Source: an uncultured Siphonobacter sp.
Lineage (GTDB): Bacteria; Bacteroidota; Bacteroidia; Cytophagales; Spirosomataceae
Reading direction: 5' to 3'
Length of the DNA: 64,000 nt
Assembly: GCA_913775095.1 (NCBI GenBank)
Contig: CAJYIW010000002.1
Location: forward strand, 372,001 to 436,000
The notes under the pieces: generated by a model
Seen by the model: only the letters and a program-made list of their open reading frames with translations
The model's database searches: none
Told to the model about the DNA's origin: nothing
Shown: positions 44,067 to 53,418 of the stretch, piece after piece
Layout: each line of letters starts with the position of its first letter
Numbering within the stretch: the first letter of the stretch is position 1
Made by a program: the position numbers and the translations under genes

Positions 44067-46736
44067 TTATGATTTCGTAGTCTGTGCTTCGACGGTTTGT
44101 TGAAGCGTATGTACGTACTCGATTAATTCAGCTACCAGACCCGTCCAGCCCGTCTGGTGAGCCGCTCCCAGACCCGAACCGTCATTTCCGTTGAAGTATT
44201 CAAAGAATTGCAGACAGTCTTTGAAATGCGGATCGGTATTAAACTTATCGTATTGACGTTGATAGGGACGTAAACCCGTTTCAGGGTCGGGCGTAAAGAT
44301 CTTGATCAGACGACCGGCTACACCCAGAGCGGCTTCCTTGATACTCACCAATTGTCCGGAGTTGGTGGGGTACTCAATCTCAAAATCATCCCCGTAATAC
44401 TGGTGGAATTTAAGTAAGGAATCGACAATGAGGAAGTTCATCGGGAACCACACGGGGCCCCGCCAGTTGGAGTTGCCACCAAACATCGCTCCCGTGCTTT
44501 CGGCGGGTGTATAGGCCACCCGTAAGACCTCATTCCCTACCCGAAACTCGTAAGGATTGGTGGCGTAATACTTGGAAAGCGAACGCACCCCGTGGTCGGA
44601 AAGGAATTCGGCTTCGTCAAATACCCGTTTCAGAATCATCTTCATCCGGTGCCCCCGAATGATGGACAGCAGACGCGTTTCGCCCTTACCGGGTTCGTAC
44701 CAGCGGGAAATCAGCGAAGCCAGATCCGGCCGGTTGGCTAATACCCATTCCACCCGACGTTTGAAATCAGGAAGGCGTTCCAGCAGATCCGGGTCAAGCA
44801 CCTCAACGGCGAACAGTGGAATCAGGCCTACCATGGACCGGAGTTTCAGTAACATGCTCGGTCCGTTCGGAATGTGCAACAAGTCATAATAAAACTGGTC
44901 GTCCTCATCCCAGAGACTAATTTCTTCCCGGCCCAGCGATTTCATGGCTCCGGCAATGTGCAGGAAGTGTTCGAAAAACTTCGAAGCCATGTCCTGATAC
45001 GTTGAACGTTCCAGAGCAATTTCACAGGCAATGCGAAGCATGTTCAGCGTGTACATGGCCATCCAGCCCGTACCATCGGCCTGTTCCAGATGCCCGCCCA
45101 GGGGTAACTGAGCGGAGCGGTCAAACACCCCGATATTATCCATACCGAGGAAACCACCGCCGAAGATGTTGTTCCCCTGCTCATCCTTGATATTCACCCA
45201 CCAGGTAAAGTTGAGCAGTAATTTGTGAAAGACCCGTTCGAGGAAGCCAATGTCTCCCTTTCCGTTCATTTGTTTGTCAATCTCGTAGACTTTCCAGGTT
45301 GCCCAGGCGTGTACGGGCGGATTGACGTCCGAAAAGGTCCATTCGTAAGCCGGAATCTGACCGTTCGGGTGCATGTAATACTCCCGAAGAACCACGGCTA
45401 ACTGACGCTTGGCAAAATCCGGATCCAGGCGGGCCAGAGGAACGCAGTGGAAGGCCAGATCCCAGGCCGCAAACCAGGGGTATTCCCACTTGTCGGGCAT
45501 GGAAAGAATATTCGCCGTGTACATGTGACGCCAGGTACGATTCCGGCCAAACTTCCGTTCGGGAGCGGGCTTGGGCATGGCCGGGTCACCATTGAGCCAT
45601 TCGTTGACGTTGTAGTAATAGAATTGCTTCGACCAGAGCATACCCGCATAAGCCTGACGCTGAATTTTCTTCAGTTCGGCATCTTTGACATTCTGCTGGA
45701 GGTCGTCGTAATATTCGTCGGCTTCCTGGATTCGCTGGTTGAAAACCGTGTCAAAATCCTCGAAAGGTTCGTGATTGGAGTAATTGGAGAAGCGTAAACG
45801 AACGGTAAAACTTTCACCGGCGGGAACTTTACGGGTAAATTTCGCCGAAGCTTTGGTGCCGATGTGGTTGGGGTTAACCGTTTTTTTCTTCCCATTGGAA
45901 ACGACATAATCATTGATGCCGTCTTTCGGGTAAGGGGAGAAATTGGGACTGTTAAAGACGCGTTCGAAGTTGGTTTCGTTTTCACAGAATAGCAGTGAAT
46001 CCGCGTCTTCAATGTAGAGTTTATATTTTCCGAGAATTTTATGATTCACGTCAATCAGCGACTTGGAATACCCCGTCAGCATGGGACGAACGCTGTAATT
46101 TTCATACCCCCAGATCCAGGTATTTCTGAACCAGAGTGTAGGGAGCACCGTGATGGGGGCGGCTTTGGGACCCCGGTTATGGACCGTTAGTCGAATCAGA
46201 ATATCGTTTTCGTCAGCTTTCGCGTATTCCATTTCCATGTCGAAATACTCGTTGTTGTCGAAAACGCCCGTATCCATCAGTTCGAACTCGGGCTGTTCAC
46301 GGTTGCGATTCCGGTTCTCCCTCAAAATCTGCTCGTAAGGAAAGGCCTGCTGCGGATACTTATACAGCATCTTCATGTACGAGTGCGTCGGCGTGGAGTC
46401 GAGGTAGTAGTATAATTCCTTGACATCCTCTCCGTGATTGGACTCCGGGTTCGTTAAACCAAAAAGACGTTCTTTGATAATTCCATCTTTATGATTCCAG
46501 AAAGCGAAGGAAAAACAGATGTGACCTTTATTGTCGGAAATGCCACCGATGCCGTCTTCTCCCCAGCGGTAGGCTCGGCTGCGGGCGGTATCATGCGAGA
46601 AAAAATTCCAGGCATCACCATTGGCGGAGTAATCTTCTCGTACGGTACCCCACTGACGTTCAGCGAGGTAAGGCCCCCATTTTTTCCAGCCTTTGTTATC
46701 GGCACGTTGCGAAAGTCTTACTTTTTCAACAATCAT
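44067..46736 (-). CDS. GH63-like glycoside hydrolase (glucosidase/MGH family)
   Basis: This 889-residue protein has no signal peptide and probably hydrolyses glucosyl linkages in the cytoplasm. The N-terminal part (RLSQRADNKGWKKWGPYLAERQW, then ARSRAYRWGEDGIGGISD) and the C-terminal (alpha/alpha)6 barrel with PAYEWTFSDVNPPVHAW, FLGMDNIGVFDRSAQLP, ADGTGWMAMY and NWRGPVWFPMNF match GH63-like enzymes (mannosylglycerate hydrolase and glucosidase relatives). The substrate cannot be set from sequence. It is convergent with the fucosidase gene and is not coexpressed with it. Confidence 0.75.
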   Translation of the reverse strand: MIVEKVRLSQRADNKGWKKWGPYLAERQWGTVREDYSANGDAWNFFSHDTARSRAYRWGEDGIGGISDNKGHICFSFAFWNHKDGIIKERLFGLTNPESNHGEDVKELYYYLDSTPTHSYMKMLYKYPQQAFPYEQILRENRNRNREQPEFELMDTGVFDNNEYFDMEMEYAKADENDILIRLTVHNRGPKAAPITVLPTLWFRNTWIWGYENYSVRPMLTGYSKSLIDVNHKILGKYKLYIEDADSLLFCENETNFERVFNSPNFSPYPKDGINDYVVSNGKKKTVNPNHIGTKASAKFTRKVPAGESFTVRLRFSNYSNHEPFEDFDTVFNQRIQEADEYYDDLQQNVKDAELKKIQRQAYAGMLWSKQFYYYNVNEWLNGDPAMPKPAPERKFGRNRTWRHMYTANILSMPDKWEYPWFAAWDLAFHCVPLARLDPDFAKRQLAVVLREYYMHPNGQIPAYEWTFSDVNPPVHAWATWKVYEIDKQMNGKGDIGFLERVFHKLLLNFTWWVNIKDEQGNNIFGGGFLGMDNIGVFDRSAQLPLGGHLEQADGTGWMAMYTLNMLRIACEIALERSTYQDMASKFFEHFLHIAGAMKSLGREEISLWDEDDQFYYDLLHIPNGPSMLLKLRSMVGLIPLFAVEVLDPDLLERLPDFKRRVEWVLANRPDLASLISRWYEPGKGETRLLSIIRGHRMKMILKRVFDEAEFLSDHGVRSLSKYYATNPYEFRVGNEVLRVAYTPAESTGAMFGGNSNWRGPVWFPMNFLIVDSLLKFHQYYGDDFEIEYPTNSGQLVSIKEAALGVAGRLIKIFTPDPETGLRPYQRQYDKFNTDPHFKDCLQFFEYFNGNDGSGLGAAHQTGWTGLVAELIEYVHTLQQTVEAQTTKS

Positions 46737-46927
46737 AAGCTATGAATCAAGATAGTCTCTGAATGGGAATATGAACAAAGAACGGCATAAGAATAAAAAC
46801 TTACGCCTTTGAACGTCATTATTAAGAGAAATGTAACAATCGTACCCGAAATTTGCACCCCTGGAAGCAGGTACCTAAGGGTTCATCTAAATAGCTTAAA
46901 TTTTTTTATTAAAACGTATATTTTTCT

Positions 46928-47308
46928 ATGACCGCAAAATTTGCCCTGCTGGCAGGTTCATTATTGGGGGCGTTAGGGGTGGGACTGGGAGCTTTCGGAG
47001 CCCATGCCCTCAAGCCTATGCTCGTAGCAACGGGTCGTTTTGATACTTTCGAAACCGCAGTTCGATACCAGTTTTATCACGCCCTGGCCCTGCTGGCCAT
47101 TGGATTATTAATCAATCAGCTACCGACCCTGGAAAAAGGACTGGGCTGGGCGGGCTGGGCGTTTCTGATCGGCGTTATCATTTTTAGCGGTTCGCTGTAT
47201 ACCATCTGTTTTGCCGGTATTAAAGCATTTGGTGCCGTGGCTCCCATTGGCGGAACGGCCCTGATTGTGGGCTGGCTGATTCTGGCGTATCAGGTGGCGA
47301 AGCTGTAG
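46928..47308 (+). CDS. DUF423 inner-membrane protein
   Basis: This 126-residue protein has four hydrophobic segments (AGSLLGALGVGLGAFGAHAL; YQFYHALALLAIGLLI; GWAGWAFLIGVIIFSGSLY; IGGTALIVGWLILAYQVA) and the conserved RFDTFETAVRYQFYHALALL signature of DUF423 (YgdD-like). The function of the family is unclear. It is a stand-alone gene. Confidence 0.9.
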   Translation: MTAKFALLAGSLLGALGVGLGAFGAHALKPMLVATGRFDTFETAVRYQFYHALALLAIGLLINQLPTLEKGLGWAGWAFLIGVIIFSGSLYTICFAGIKAFGAVAPIGGTALIVGWLILAYQVAKL

Positions 47309-47340
47309 TTCGTTTGGATCGATTGGTCTTACCCCGCGGA

Positions 47341-47375
47341 TCACTTCCCGAAAGTTTTAAACTTTCGGGAAGTGA
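47341..47375. terminator. Long palindromic hairpin after DUF423
   Basis: Perfect 17-base arms (TCACTTCCCGAAAGTTT and complement) flank one base. A related stem (ACTTCCCGAAAGC) terminates the old yellow enzyme gene at 63119-63149, so it may belong to a repeated family. A T run follows on the plus strand. Confidence 0.75.
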
Positions 47376-47444
47376 TTTTTCTGACGTAACCTGTGAGCCG
47401 GCGAACGGTTGAACTGGAAATAACAGTAGAATGGATCAAGCCCC

Positions 47445-48719
47445 TTAATACCCGTATTTTTCTTTCCACAAGGCTTTCATTCGTTCCCGAATCTTTTCTT
47501 CGGCTGCATTCGCCTGGGGGTCGAACAGTCGGGTTCCTTTCAGCGACTCCGGTAAAAACTCCTGCTCGACAAAATTGCCTTTATACTGGTGAGCATACCG
47601 GTAATCTTTTCCGTAATCCAGCTCTTTCATCAGCTTGGTGGGAGCATTTCGTAAATGCAGGGGAATGGGCTGAGCTCCGGTTTTCTGTACCAGAGCCAGA
47701 GCTTCATTAATGGCTGAATAGGCCGAGTTACTTTTGGGAGAAGTAGCCAGATAAATCGTGGCTTCCGCTAATGGAATGCGGGCTTCGGGTAAGCCCAGCA
47801 TCTTGACGGCCTGGAAGCAGCTTTCCGCCAGTAATAAGGCGTTGGGGTTGGCCAGGCCGACGTCTTCGGCGGCTGAAATCAGAATCCGGCGGGCAATGAA
47901 CTCAATATCTTCACCGCCGTCCAGCATTCGGGCCAGGTAATAAATGGCGGCGTTCGGATCGGAACCCCGAATGGACTTAATGAACGCCGAAGCAATATCA
48001 TAGTGAGCTTCGCCGCCTTTATCGTATAAGGCAATGTTTTGCTGGACCTTGTCGAAAACCAGCTCATTGTTAATGACCAGGGGTTCGCCCGCTCGCTGGA
48101 AGTTCGTAATCAGCTCCAGTACATTATATAACTTTCGGCCATCACCGCCGGATAACTGCAACAGGGCCTCGTATTCGTCTATCTGAATGGTACGGTCTTT
48201 CAGAAATTCATCCTGTTGCAGGGCCCGATTAATCATTTCAATCAGGTCTTCTTTTTCGATGGATTTCAAGACGTATACCTGACAACGGGACAACAGAGCC
48301 GGTATAACTTCGAAGGAGGGGTTTTCGGTCGTCGCTCCAATCAGGGTAACAATCCCGCGTTCCACAGCTCCGAGTAGGGAGTCCTGCTGTGATTTGGAAA
48401 ACCGATGAATTTCGTCAATAAACAGAATCGGACTGGCGGAACTGAAAAAGCGTTGTTTAGAAGCGGCATCAATGGTTTCGCGAATGTCTTTGACGCCCGA
48501 ATTAATGGCCGAAAGACTAAAAAACGGAACCTTGAGGGATTGGGAAATAAGCGTAGCCAGCGTCGTTTTCCCTACCCCGGGTGGTCCCCAGAGGATCATG
48601 GAAGGGATGCGTTGAGCTTCAATCGCCTGCCGTAATACGGATTTGGGACCTAACAAATGTTGTTGACCAATATAATCATCGAGCGTCCGGGGACGCATCC
48701 GTTCCGCAAGTGGTTGCAT
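47445..48719 (-). CDS. rarA: Replication-associated recombination ATPase RarA
   Basis: RarA (MgsA) is an AAA ATPase acting at stalled replication forks. It has Walker [10 protein letters not shown], Walker [20 protein letters not shown], a sensor [12 protein letters not shown] and the C-terminal region [30 protein letters not shown] typical of the family. ATG at 48719 ([19 protein letters not shown]) is preferred over 48758 because it begins at the conserved N-terminus. The 424-residue length fits. The gene stands alone, with no gene in 48720-48961. Confidence 0.95.
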   Translation of the reverse strand: MQPLAERMRPRTLDDYIGQQHLLGPKSVLRQAIEAQRIPSMILWGPPGVGKTTLATLISQSLKVPFFSLSAINSGVKDIRETIDAASKQRFFSSASPILFIDEIHRFSKSQQDSLLGAVERGIVTLIGATTENPSFEVIPALLSRCQVYVLKSIEKEDLIEMINRALQQDEFLKDRTIQIDEYEALLQLSGGDGRKLYNVLELITNFQRAGEPLVINNELVFDKVQQNIALYDKGGEAHYDIASAFIKSIRGSDPNAAIYYLARMLDGGEDIEFIARRILISAAEDVGLANPNALLLAESCFQAVKMLGLPEARIPLAEATIYLATSPKSNSAYSAINEALALVQKTGAQPIPLHLRNAPTKLMKELDYGKDYRYAHQYKGNFVEQEFLPESLKGTRLFDPQANAAEEKIRERMKALWKEKYGY

Positions 48720-48961
48720 GTATTCAGGCTTTTTCGGGTAACAGAAACAGGTAGACAAAGTACAAACAAACGGGCCAGCCTGTTAAGAATAAAAGGAAAA
48801 ACCATACGGTTTCCAGTCGTATGGTCCGAAGGATAGACCAAATCAGCAAGAATTCGGGGCAGGCATTGGCGGTGAAGATTCTTCAGAAACCCGCCCTTGA
48901 AAGTATTACCTGTAATCAATGCGGAGGGAACAACAGGCTGTTTGGATTAAAAAAGAATAGA

Positions 48962-49354
48962 TTACCGGTTCATGAAATCGCCGCTGCTAATTTGGGGAAG
49001 CCCTATGATCGGTAAATTATAGACATAAACCCAGGTTGAAAGAGACGAGCCATTGCGTAGCTGAACGGTTTCGCGTTGACGCAGGTAATCCGAATGAGCC
49101 TCGTCGGCAGGGTAGTAGCCTTCGTAGGAATCAAGCTCTGCAAAAGTTTTCTCCGGATTGGGTAACCAGTAGACCTCTCCCTGAACCCAGTCCGTAGCGT
49201 CATCGCCGGGCACGAGTGCGGGATACCAGTCCACCAGGTATAACTTTCCCGGAACGGCCCCGTCAGCAACCCATTCCGCCTGATTTCTTAGAACCTGGTG
49301 CATGACGTGTTCAGCCGTGCGGCGTAAAGTGCCGTAGACAAACAAATGATTCAT
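48962..49354 (-). CDS. Gamma-glutamylcyclotransferase-like protein
   Basis: The 130-residue protein has the GGCT/AIG2 fold pattern MNHLFVYGTLRRTAEH, the WVADGAVPGKLYLVDWYPALV segment and the conserved acidic residue in FAELDSYEGY. Members cleave gamma-glutamyl amide bonds or have related roles. The ATG at 49354 gives the canonical N-terminus, whereas a frame extension to 49399 does not match the family. Confidence 0.85.
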   Translation of the reverse strand: MNHLFVYGTLRRTAEHVMHQVLRNQAEWVADGAVPGKLYLVDWYPALVPGDDATDWVQGEVYWLPNPEKTFAELDSYEGYYPADEAHSDYLRQRETVQLRNGSSLSTWVYVYNLPIIGLPQISSGDFMNR

Positions 49355-49396
49355 AAATGAAAGGAGCTTGATTACATCAAAAGGTAGTTGTAAAGG

Positions 49397-49422
49397 CAAA
49401 GCCGCTCAAGTGAGCGGCTTTG
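49397..49422 (-). terminator. Terminator between two minus-strand genes
   Basis: The 12-base arms CAAAGCCGCTCA/TGAGCGGCTTTG enclose a two-base AG loop, 36 bases after the stop of the gene at 49458. Confidence 0.75.
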
Positions 49423-49457
49423 TCCAACTAACCCTTAACCAAAACTAAAAAAAATCG

Positions 49458-49808
49458 TTAGGCCCGGCGGTATACCGTGTCGGTAAGAGGCTTGCTCTTC
49501 AGGCCGGGAGATGTATGGATTGTGACGTCTTCCTGTGACATAAACAGCTGAATAGCCCAGTCCAGTACTACATTCATAAGGGAGCGGGCTACCTTAGGAT
49601 AAGAGCTGAGATTCGTGGCCTTGCCTGAAAGATCGTTTTGTGGGGTCTGATGCACGAACGTACTGGTTTTTTTGGCCAGCTGGTTCACAATGCTCTTGCC
49701 GTTATATAAGCGGTGGGGCATGCCCATACCGAAACCCTGAACATTAAACAGGCCCAGAAGGACCATCAGGAAAGAAATTTTTCGGAAAGCTAAACCAAAG
49801 AACTTCAT
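49458..49808 (-). CDS. Small hypothetical membrane-anchored or secreted protein
   Basis: I do not recognise this 116-residue protein. The N-terminus (MKFFGLAFRKISFLMVLLGLFNVQGFG) is hydrophobic and could be a signal peptide or an anchor. The rest is basic, including YNGKSIVNQLAKKTS and VLDWAIQLFMSQED. It is flanked by a terminator, so it probably forms its own transcript. The function is unknown. Confidence 0.6.
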   Translation of the reverse strand: MKFFGLAFRKISFLMVLLGLFNVQGFGMGMPHRLYNGKSIVNQLAKKTSTFVHQTPQNDLSGKATNLSSYPKVARSLMNVVLDWAIQLFMSQEDVTIHTSPGLKSKPLTDTVYRRA

Positions 49809-50058
49809 AGCTGAAAGAAGGTTAAAGTCAGACGGTGATTCTAAATAACAAATTCAGGTTGAGCTTTGCCAGCAATTCTGGATGAACGGATCATAGCTCG
49901 TTACCAATAGCTTAACCTGATGATACAAAGATAGGTTTTGTTAGGTACTTTGCAATACATGGTACCTGTTTTTTTTCTTTTCTTTCCCATCTTTTACGCT
50001 TGCACAAGAGAAGGATGCATTTTTTAAGACAAACGTTGCAACTATCAACAAAAAAAAT

Positions 50059-50082
50059 CCCCGACTTTCGAAAAAGCCGGGG
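50059..50082 (-). terminator. Terminator of CBM48-like gene
   Basis: CCCCGA-CTTT and AAAG-CCGGGG pair around CGAA with one mismatch, and a T-rich minus-strand tail follows. Confidence 0.65.
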
Positions 50083-50106
50083 AGGTATAAGGGAAGATCG
50101 AAAATA

Positions 50107-50415
50107 TTACAGTACTACGACTGAATTTTCTTCTGAGGAGATACCGCTGGATACGTACTTATCAGCTTCTGAATCGTTGACCCAGTTGGTGCCATCAATC
50201 AAATAACGAAACTGATATTCCTGGCCCGTGCTTAACTCAACTGTGGCTTTAAAAGAACCATCCTTTTGTTTTTTCAAAGGAGTAGCCTCTGCATCCCAGC
50301 TATTAAACTCACCGACTACTGCTACTTTTTCTGCTCCAGTGCCAAGTTCAGCTGGAACTAAAAAGGTTACCTTGGTGATTGGCTTGCTCTTCAGAGATTG
50401 TTTAGACAGACTCAT
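50107..50415 (-). CDS. CBM48/AMPK-type glycan-binding domain protein
   Basis: The 102-residue protein consists of a single early-set/CBM48 beta-sandwich. The markers are VAVVGEFNSWDAEATPLKK, DGSFKATVELSTGQEYQFRYLIDG and the NDSEADKY turn. These domains bind alpha-glucans such as glycogen. The protein has no signal peptide, so it should be cytoplasmic. It is preceded by a roughly 220-base gap to the TonB gene and is not part of that cluster. Confidence 0.88.
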   Translation of the reverse strand: MSLSKQSLKSKPITKVTFLVPAELGTGAEKVAVVGEFNSWDAEATPLKKQKDGSFKATVELSTGQEYQFRYLIDGTNWVNDSEADKYVSSGISSEENSVVVL

Positions 50416-50638
50416 GGTTGGGATTAGTCAATTTGATTTCCGAAACAAATATGCAATCAAGGGCACAATAAAACAACTGACTATCAGAATTTTAAATAAA
50501 GTCAAGCCCGGTAATGTTCTATTTTAAATTTTTTATTGGTAAAATTCTATTTTGAATGAACTAAACTTAAAATTTCGAAACAGCACATTACCGGGAAGCT
50601 GAAACGCCGGAGAACCATGGCCAGCTTTACTAACCGAT

Positions 50639-51454
50639 TTACTGCAGGCTAAAGGCAATGGGTAAGTTGAACCGGCAACGAACCGCCCGCCCCTGCTGAC
50701 GGCCGGGTTTCCAGCGGGGCATTTCCCGCAGCACCCGCCGGGCTTCTTCGTCACAGCCAAAGCCAATTCCCTTCTGAACTTCGATTTGTGAGATACTGCC
50801 GTCCCGATCCACGACGAAAGACAGGTACACTTTCCCGGAAACGTTAGCCTGTTGAGCCTGAAGCGGATAATGAAGATTTTTCTGCAAAAAGCGGGTCAGG
50901 GCGTCCATACCGCCGGGATATTCAGGTTGCATTTCAACCTGTAGCAGTGGAGCCTCGTCGTCGGCAGAGGGCTTGATCTCAACGATGGCATTTTTTATTG
51001 CTCCGGCATTCTCCGGAATATCGACGATGGTAGACAGATCGCTGCCATCCAGGACCGTCTGCGTACCCGCCTGATGATCTCCCAGCATCTTCTGCGTAAC
51101 ATCCATTTCCTCTTTTACGAGAATGTCGGGCGTAATTTCCGGTTTTAAAAATTTGTAAGAATTAACGGAAGGCATTTCAACAGTGGCCGGAGGCGTAACT
51201 ACCGGAGGCTCTGGTAATGGATCAGGTTCTTCCGTGATAACTTCTGTCGATAGTAACTTGGCCGTAACGATTTTGTCCTGTGCCGTAATGGTAGTGAACA
51301 ATAGGGGCGAGAAGGCGGCGATCAGAAAAACACTGATGCCGAGAAACACTGCTGTTTTAATAGTTTGGCCGTACGCCCGACGAAGTTCATAAGCCCCATA
51401 CTGCTGATTGCGGTTGAAGAAGACATAGTCCTCTAAGGTCTGCATCGTTTCCAT
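50639..51454 (-). CDS. Energy transducer TonB
   Basis: This 271-residue TonB homologue has an N-terminal cytoplasmic stretch, one membrane helix (TIKTAVFLGISVFLIAAFSP, near residues 31-50), a Pro/Glu-rich linker (EEPDPLPEPPVVTPP) and the C-terminal TonB domain (FLQKNLHYPLQAQQANVSGK, then IEVQKGIGFGCDEEARRVLREMPRWKPG). It transmits proton-motive energy to outer-membrane receptors. It is the last gene of a minus-strand cluster with TPR, short TonB-domain, M56-TonB and BlaI genes. Confidence 0.9.
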   Translation of the reverse strand: METMQTLEDYVFFNRNQQYGAYELRRAYGQTIKTAVFLGISVFLIAAFSPLLFTTITAQDKIVTAKLLSTEVITEEPDPLPEPPVVTPPATVEMPSVNSYKFLKPEITPDILVKEEMDVTQKMLGDHQAGTQTVLDGSDLSTIVDIPENAGAIKNAIVEIKPSADDEAPLLQVEMQPEYPGGMDALTRFLQKNLHYPLQAQQANVSGKVYLSFVVDRDGSISQIEVQKGIGFGCDEEARRVLREMPRWKPGRQQGRAVRCRFNLPIAFSLQ

Positions 51455-51560
51455 TATTTTAACTAAGTTTTTAGTTGATAAGGTTTTAAGAAAAGCCCAA
51501 CGAGTGGGCTACTATTCAGGGAATTATCAAAGGTTGAAGGAACGGATGATGTTAGGGATG

Positions 51561-52856
51561 TTACTCTTTTTTGAGTGTGTCGGGAAGAATATGACTGGTA
51601 TCCTGAGCGACTACCGTAACGGGAGCAGGAAGAATAGTTACTTTTTCCGGCTTCAGCTCGGCCAGCCGCCGGGCTGCTGCGTTATCAACCGTCATGCAAT
51701 CCAGTCGATCCTGGGGGCGGGCGTTCTTCTGTGAATACACGCTTTTGCAAAGTCTCAGGGTCTCCTCGTAATACACCAGAGCCAGTTCAGAACTAACGTG
51801 GTGGACATCGTGCAGTTGAGCCAGCCGGAACACGGACTTTGGACGTCTGAACGTATTAAAGATGGTCTGGTACTGTTTAATGGCGAGTTTAATAGACGAA
51901 GGCTGTTTTTCCAGTTCGTAGAGGTCCGCCATGCCCATCTGATAATCCGGTACGCGGGTTTGAGCCACCCGAACGGCCTGATCGAAGCTTCTGAAAGAAT
52001 TGATGTTAAACAGGGTGGAAGAATCTTTCCGGGCTTTCAGCAGATAAGCCGTGCCAAGCCCGCCGTAGTTATGTTCGGTTTCTTCTCCCAGGTCAATCAA
52101 ACGATTAAAGGTGAAAATCGATTGATCAAATCGGCCCGTTTCATAATACGCCCGCCCCAGCATTCGCTGAAAATAGGCCGTCGAATCGCCCAGGGCCATC
52201 GTTTTTTCCAGCGATTTAACCACCGCTTCGAACCGGGCCAGACGAAAATCAACGCGACTGTTCAGTAACAGAAAACGGACAGAGGCAGAATCTTTCGCCA
52301 GTCCGCGTTCAATATATTGTCCGGCAACGGTCAGGTACTTATTGGGATTCAGGTCCAGGTATAAACGAGCCAGCTCCGCCAGAGACTCCCGATCTTCGGG
52401 ATTAATCCTCAGTGCCTTTTCGTAATGAACGATGGCCTGCTCATCTTCTTCCAGCCGGTCATGCTGCAAAGCGACCTGCCGCTGAAAGTACCCATTCGTC
52501 GAGTCCAGTTGAATAAGCCCTTTATACTGGATCAATGCTTTGCGGTACTGAGCGTCTTTTTCGAAAAGTATCCCTAACTGATTCAACGCGTCCCGCTGGC
52601 TGGTATCCCGCTTCAGAATGGTTTCGTAGGCTTTTCGGGCCGCGAGTGAATTACCCGTTCGCTGATGAGCCGTAGCCAGATCCAGCGAAATTTCAGGCGT
52701 AAGCGTATCGGATTCACTCAGCTTTTGCAGCATAGGAATGGCCTGGGCGTAATTACCCGCCCGCATCAGCCGCTGAGCTTCCGGATACGATTCCGTTTGG
52801 GCAAAAATCGGGTGGCATCCCAGCAGGAATGCGAGGACAGGTAAAAGACGTTTCAT
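51561..52856 (-). CDS. Tetratricopeptide repeat protein, secreted
   Basis: The 431-residue protein starts with a signal peptide (MKRLLPVLAFLLGCHPIFAQ) and then has about eight TPR-like units (ALIQYKGLIQLDSTNGYFQRQ; AIVHYEKALRINPEDRESLAELA; FDQSIFTFNRLIDLGEETEHN). The repeats probably form a protein-binding scaffold. It lies between two TonB-domain genes and is likely part of the same signalling or transport system, but its partners are not known. Confidence 0.85.
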   Translation of the reverse strand: MKRLLPVLAFLLGCHPIFAQTESYPEAQRLMRAGNYAQAIPMLQKLSESDTLTPEISLDLATAHQRTGNSLAARKAYETILKRDTSQRDALNQLGILFEKDAQYRKALIQYKGLIQLDSTNGYFQRQVALQHDRLEEDEQAIVHYEKALRINPEDRESLAELARLYLDLNPNKYLTVAGQYIERGLAKDSASVRFLLLNSRVDFRLARFEAVVKSLEKTMALGDSTAYFQRMLGRAYYETGRFDQSIFTFNRLIDLGEETEHNYGGLGTAYLLKARKDSSTLFNINSFRSFDQAVRVAQTRVPDYQMGMADLYELEKQPSSIKLAIKQYQTIFNTFRRPKSVFRLAQLHDVHHVSSELALVYYEETLRLCKSVYSQKNARPQDRLDCMTVDNAAARRLAELKPEKVTILPAPVTVVAQDTSHILPDTLKKE

Positions 52857-52906
52857 ACGTAAGAAGAGGTTAATAAGGTTTTTCCAGTGCTCAGGTGGAT
52901 ATTACT

Positions 52907-53332
52907 TTAATCCCGATAGGCCGTTACCACCACGTCAGCCTTTTCTGCTCCCGGAATTTTAGCAACGGCCGAACTCTTGCTCTCAATCACAAAGGCAAAA
53001 ACCAGTTCATGCGTACTAAGGATGGACTTACCGCTTTTGTCTTTGGCCGCCTGCCACATCGGCATGGTTTGCACGACGCGTAATACTTCTTCTGAGAGAC
53101 TGGCGTCCTCTCCATTGGCTTTCGCTTCCTGGATCACTCCATCGGTACCGACCGTAAACAAAGCCCGGATAATACCCTGAGCGTTCGCCTCCTGCGAAGC
53201 CGTGGGATAACGGGTGTTTTTCGCCAGAAACTTCAGCATTTCCGGTCGGCCCCCTGCGTACTGAGCGGGGCTCTGAGCCCAGGTAAGCCCACTGACGAAA
53301 CAGAATATGAGAACGAATAAGGTTGAACGCAT
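52907..53332 (-). CDS. Short secreted TonB C-terminal-domain protein
   Basis: The 141-residue protein has a signal peptide (ending LTWAQ) and then only a TonB-type C-terminal domain (EMLKFLAKNTRYPTASQEAN, GIIRALFTVGTDGVIQEAK). It lacks the membrane helix and linker of true TonB. Its role is unclear, and it may be a decoy or adaptor. It belongs to the same minus-strand cluster. Confidence 0.8.
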   Translation of the reverse strand: MRSTLFVLIFCFVSGLTWAQSPAQYAGGRPEMLKFLAKNTRYPTASQEANAQGIIRALFTVGTDGVIQEAKANGEDASLSEEVLRVVQTMPMWQAAKDKSGKSILSTHELVFAFVIESKSSAVAKIPGAEKADVVVTAYRD

Positions 53333-53418
53333 AGTAATAAACGTTTAATAAGTGAAGCGGATCACTCTGACCAGCATTAGTCATCATTTATTACCTAAAA
53401 ATTCGTACTTGAAATGAA

